Shown: one piece after another, positions 5,917 to 6,490 of the stretch | Numbering within the stretch: the first letter of the stretch is position 1 | How the letters are laid out: every line of letters begins with the position of its first letter | NCBI GenBank assembly: GCA_014238445.1 | Contig: JABABC010000092.1 | Coordinates: 1 to 6,490 of the forward strand | Length of the DNA: 6,490 bases | Origin: Coxiellaceae bacterium | GTDB lineage: Bacteria > Pseudomonadota > Gammaproteobacteria > Coxiellales > Coxiellaceae | Direction of reading: 5' to 3' | Made by a program: the position numbers and the translations under genes | Notes under the pieces: model-generated | The model's input: only the letters and a program-made list of their open reading frames with translations | What the model was told of the DNA's origin: nothing | Database searches by the model: none

Positions 5917-6490
5917 ATGTGGTTTAAAAAGCTTCGCGGTCTATTTTCCAATGATATCGCGGTGGATCTAGGAACAGCTAATACATTAATCTACGTGCGT
6001 GACAAAGGCATTGTTTTGGCCGAGCCATCTGTGGTCGCTTTGCGTCAAGATATGGTGTCAGGTCAGGGTCGAGTTGCTGCAGTAGGCTCTGAAGCTAAGC
6101 GAATGTTGGGTCGTACCCCGGGCAATATTAAAGCAACACGCCCGCTGAAAGATGGTGTGATTGCTGACTTTCATGTCACGGAAAAAATGTTGCAACACTT
6201 CATTAATAAAGTGCATGAAACAAAGTTCTTACGCCCCAGTCCGCGTGTTTTAGTGTGTGTGCCGTGTGGCTCAACACAAGTTGAGCGTCGTGCTATCAAA
6301 GAATCTGCTTTAGGGGCGGGTGCTCGTGAAGTCTATTTAATTGAAGAGCCAATGGCGGCAGCGATGGGAGCTGGTCTGCCAGTCGATGAAGCAACAGGCT
6401 CTATGGTTGTTGATATCGGTGGGGGTACCACGGAAGTAGCGATTATCTCTTTAAACGGTGTGGTTTATTCGCAATCCGTGCGTATTGGAG
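5917..6490 (+). CDS. mreB: Rod shape-determining protein MreB, N-terminal part (cut by window end)
   Basis: Bacterial actin homologue that forms membrane-bound filaments guiding lateral cell-wall synthesis together with MreC, MreD and RodA/PBP2. The visible 191 codons start with MWFKKLRGLFSND, an amphipathic membrane-anchoring helix typical of proteobacterial MreB, then phosphate-1 loop DLGTANT (17-23), MLGRTPGNIKATRPLKDGVI (63-82), RPSPRVLVCVPCGSTQVERR (106-125), LIEEPMAAAMGAGLP (141-155) and phosphate-2 loop DIGGGTTEVA (166-175). There is no stop before the edge; the family length is about 345 residues, so roughly 150 are missing. The ATG has a weak AGAG ribosome site 8 nt upstream. It diverges from gatCAB across 256 bp; mreC and mreD are expected downstream, outside the window. 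Confidence 0.97.
   Translation, partial: MWFKKLRGLFSNDIAVDLGTANTLIYVRDKGIVLAEPSVVALRQDMVSGQGRVAAVGSEAKRMLGRTPGNIKATRPLKDGVIADFHVTEKMLQHFINKVHETKFLRPSPRVLVCVPCGSTQVERRAIKESALGAGAREVYLIEEPMAAAMGAGLPVDEATGSMVVDIGGGTTEVAIISLNGVVYSQSVRIG

Overview
The window reads as a piece of gammaproteobacterial chromosome of moderate, slightly AT-leaning composition (not counted). Two points support this placement. The truncated mreB at the right edge has the gammaproteobacterial form of the protein. The layout gatC-gatA-gatB diverging from mreB is, as far as I recall, the arrangement in Pseudomonas and other gammaproteobacteria that make Gln-tRNA and/or Asn-tRNA by transamidation. A host-associated or Legionellales-like lineage is possible, but the window does not prove it. 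No mobile element, CRISPR array, tRNA or rRNA was seen.

Layout, left to right. (1) 4-1227 (+) is a complete monofunctional aspartate kinase with a good catalytic domain but an eroded C-terminal ACT regulatory region. (2) 1224-1523 (-) is a small secreted protein with ten cysteines in a regular CX3C pattern. It converges on the kinase, and the two stop codons interlock over 4 bp. It has its own perfect TATAAT -10 box. (3) 1647-2354 (-) is a peptidase-E-like (family S51) protein with a GVSAG nucleophile elbow. (4) 2458-5660 (-) is the gatCAB operon, transcribed gatC, gatA, gatB, and encodes the tRNA-dependent amidotransferase. The cistrons are tightly packed: the gatC stop lies inside the gatA ribosome site, and gatA/gatB share an ATGA stop/start. 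(5) 5661-5916 is a divergent control region with a plausible gat promoter, an inverted repeat, a G-run cluster and a mreB leader hairpin. (6) 5917 to the end (+) is the N-terminal part of mreB, cut by the window edge.

How the genes fit together. GatCAB and MreB are core functions, protein synthesis and cell-wall elongation. The aspartate kinase would feed the lysine/diaminopimelate, threonine and methionine pathways. The cysteine-rich secreted protein is the one clearly accessory gene and the best candidate for something undescribed. The second point of interest is the kinase's regulatory domain, which has lost residues normally tied to feedback inhibition. The conserved genes are otherwise ordinary.
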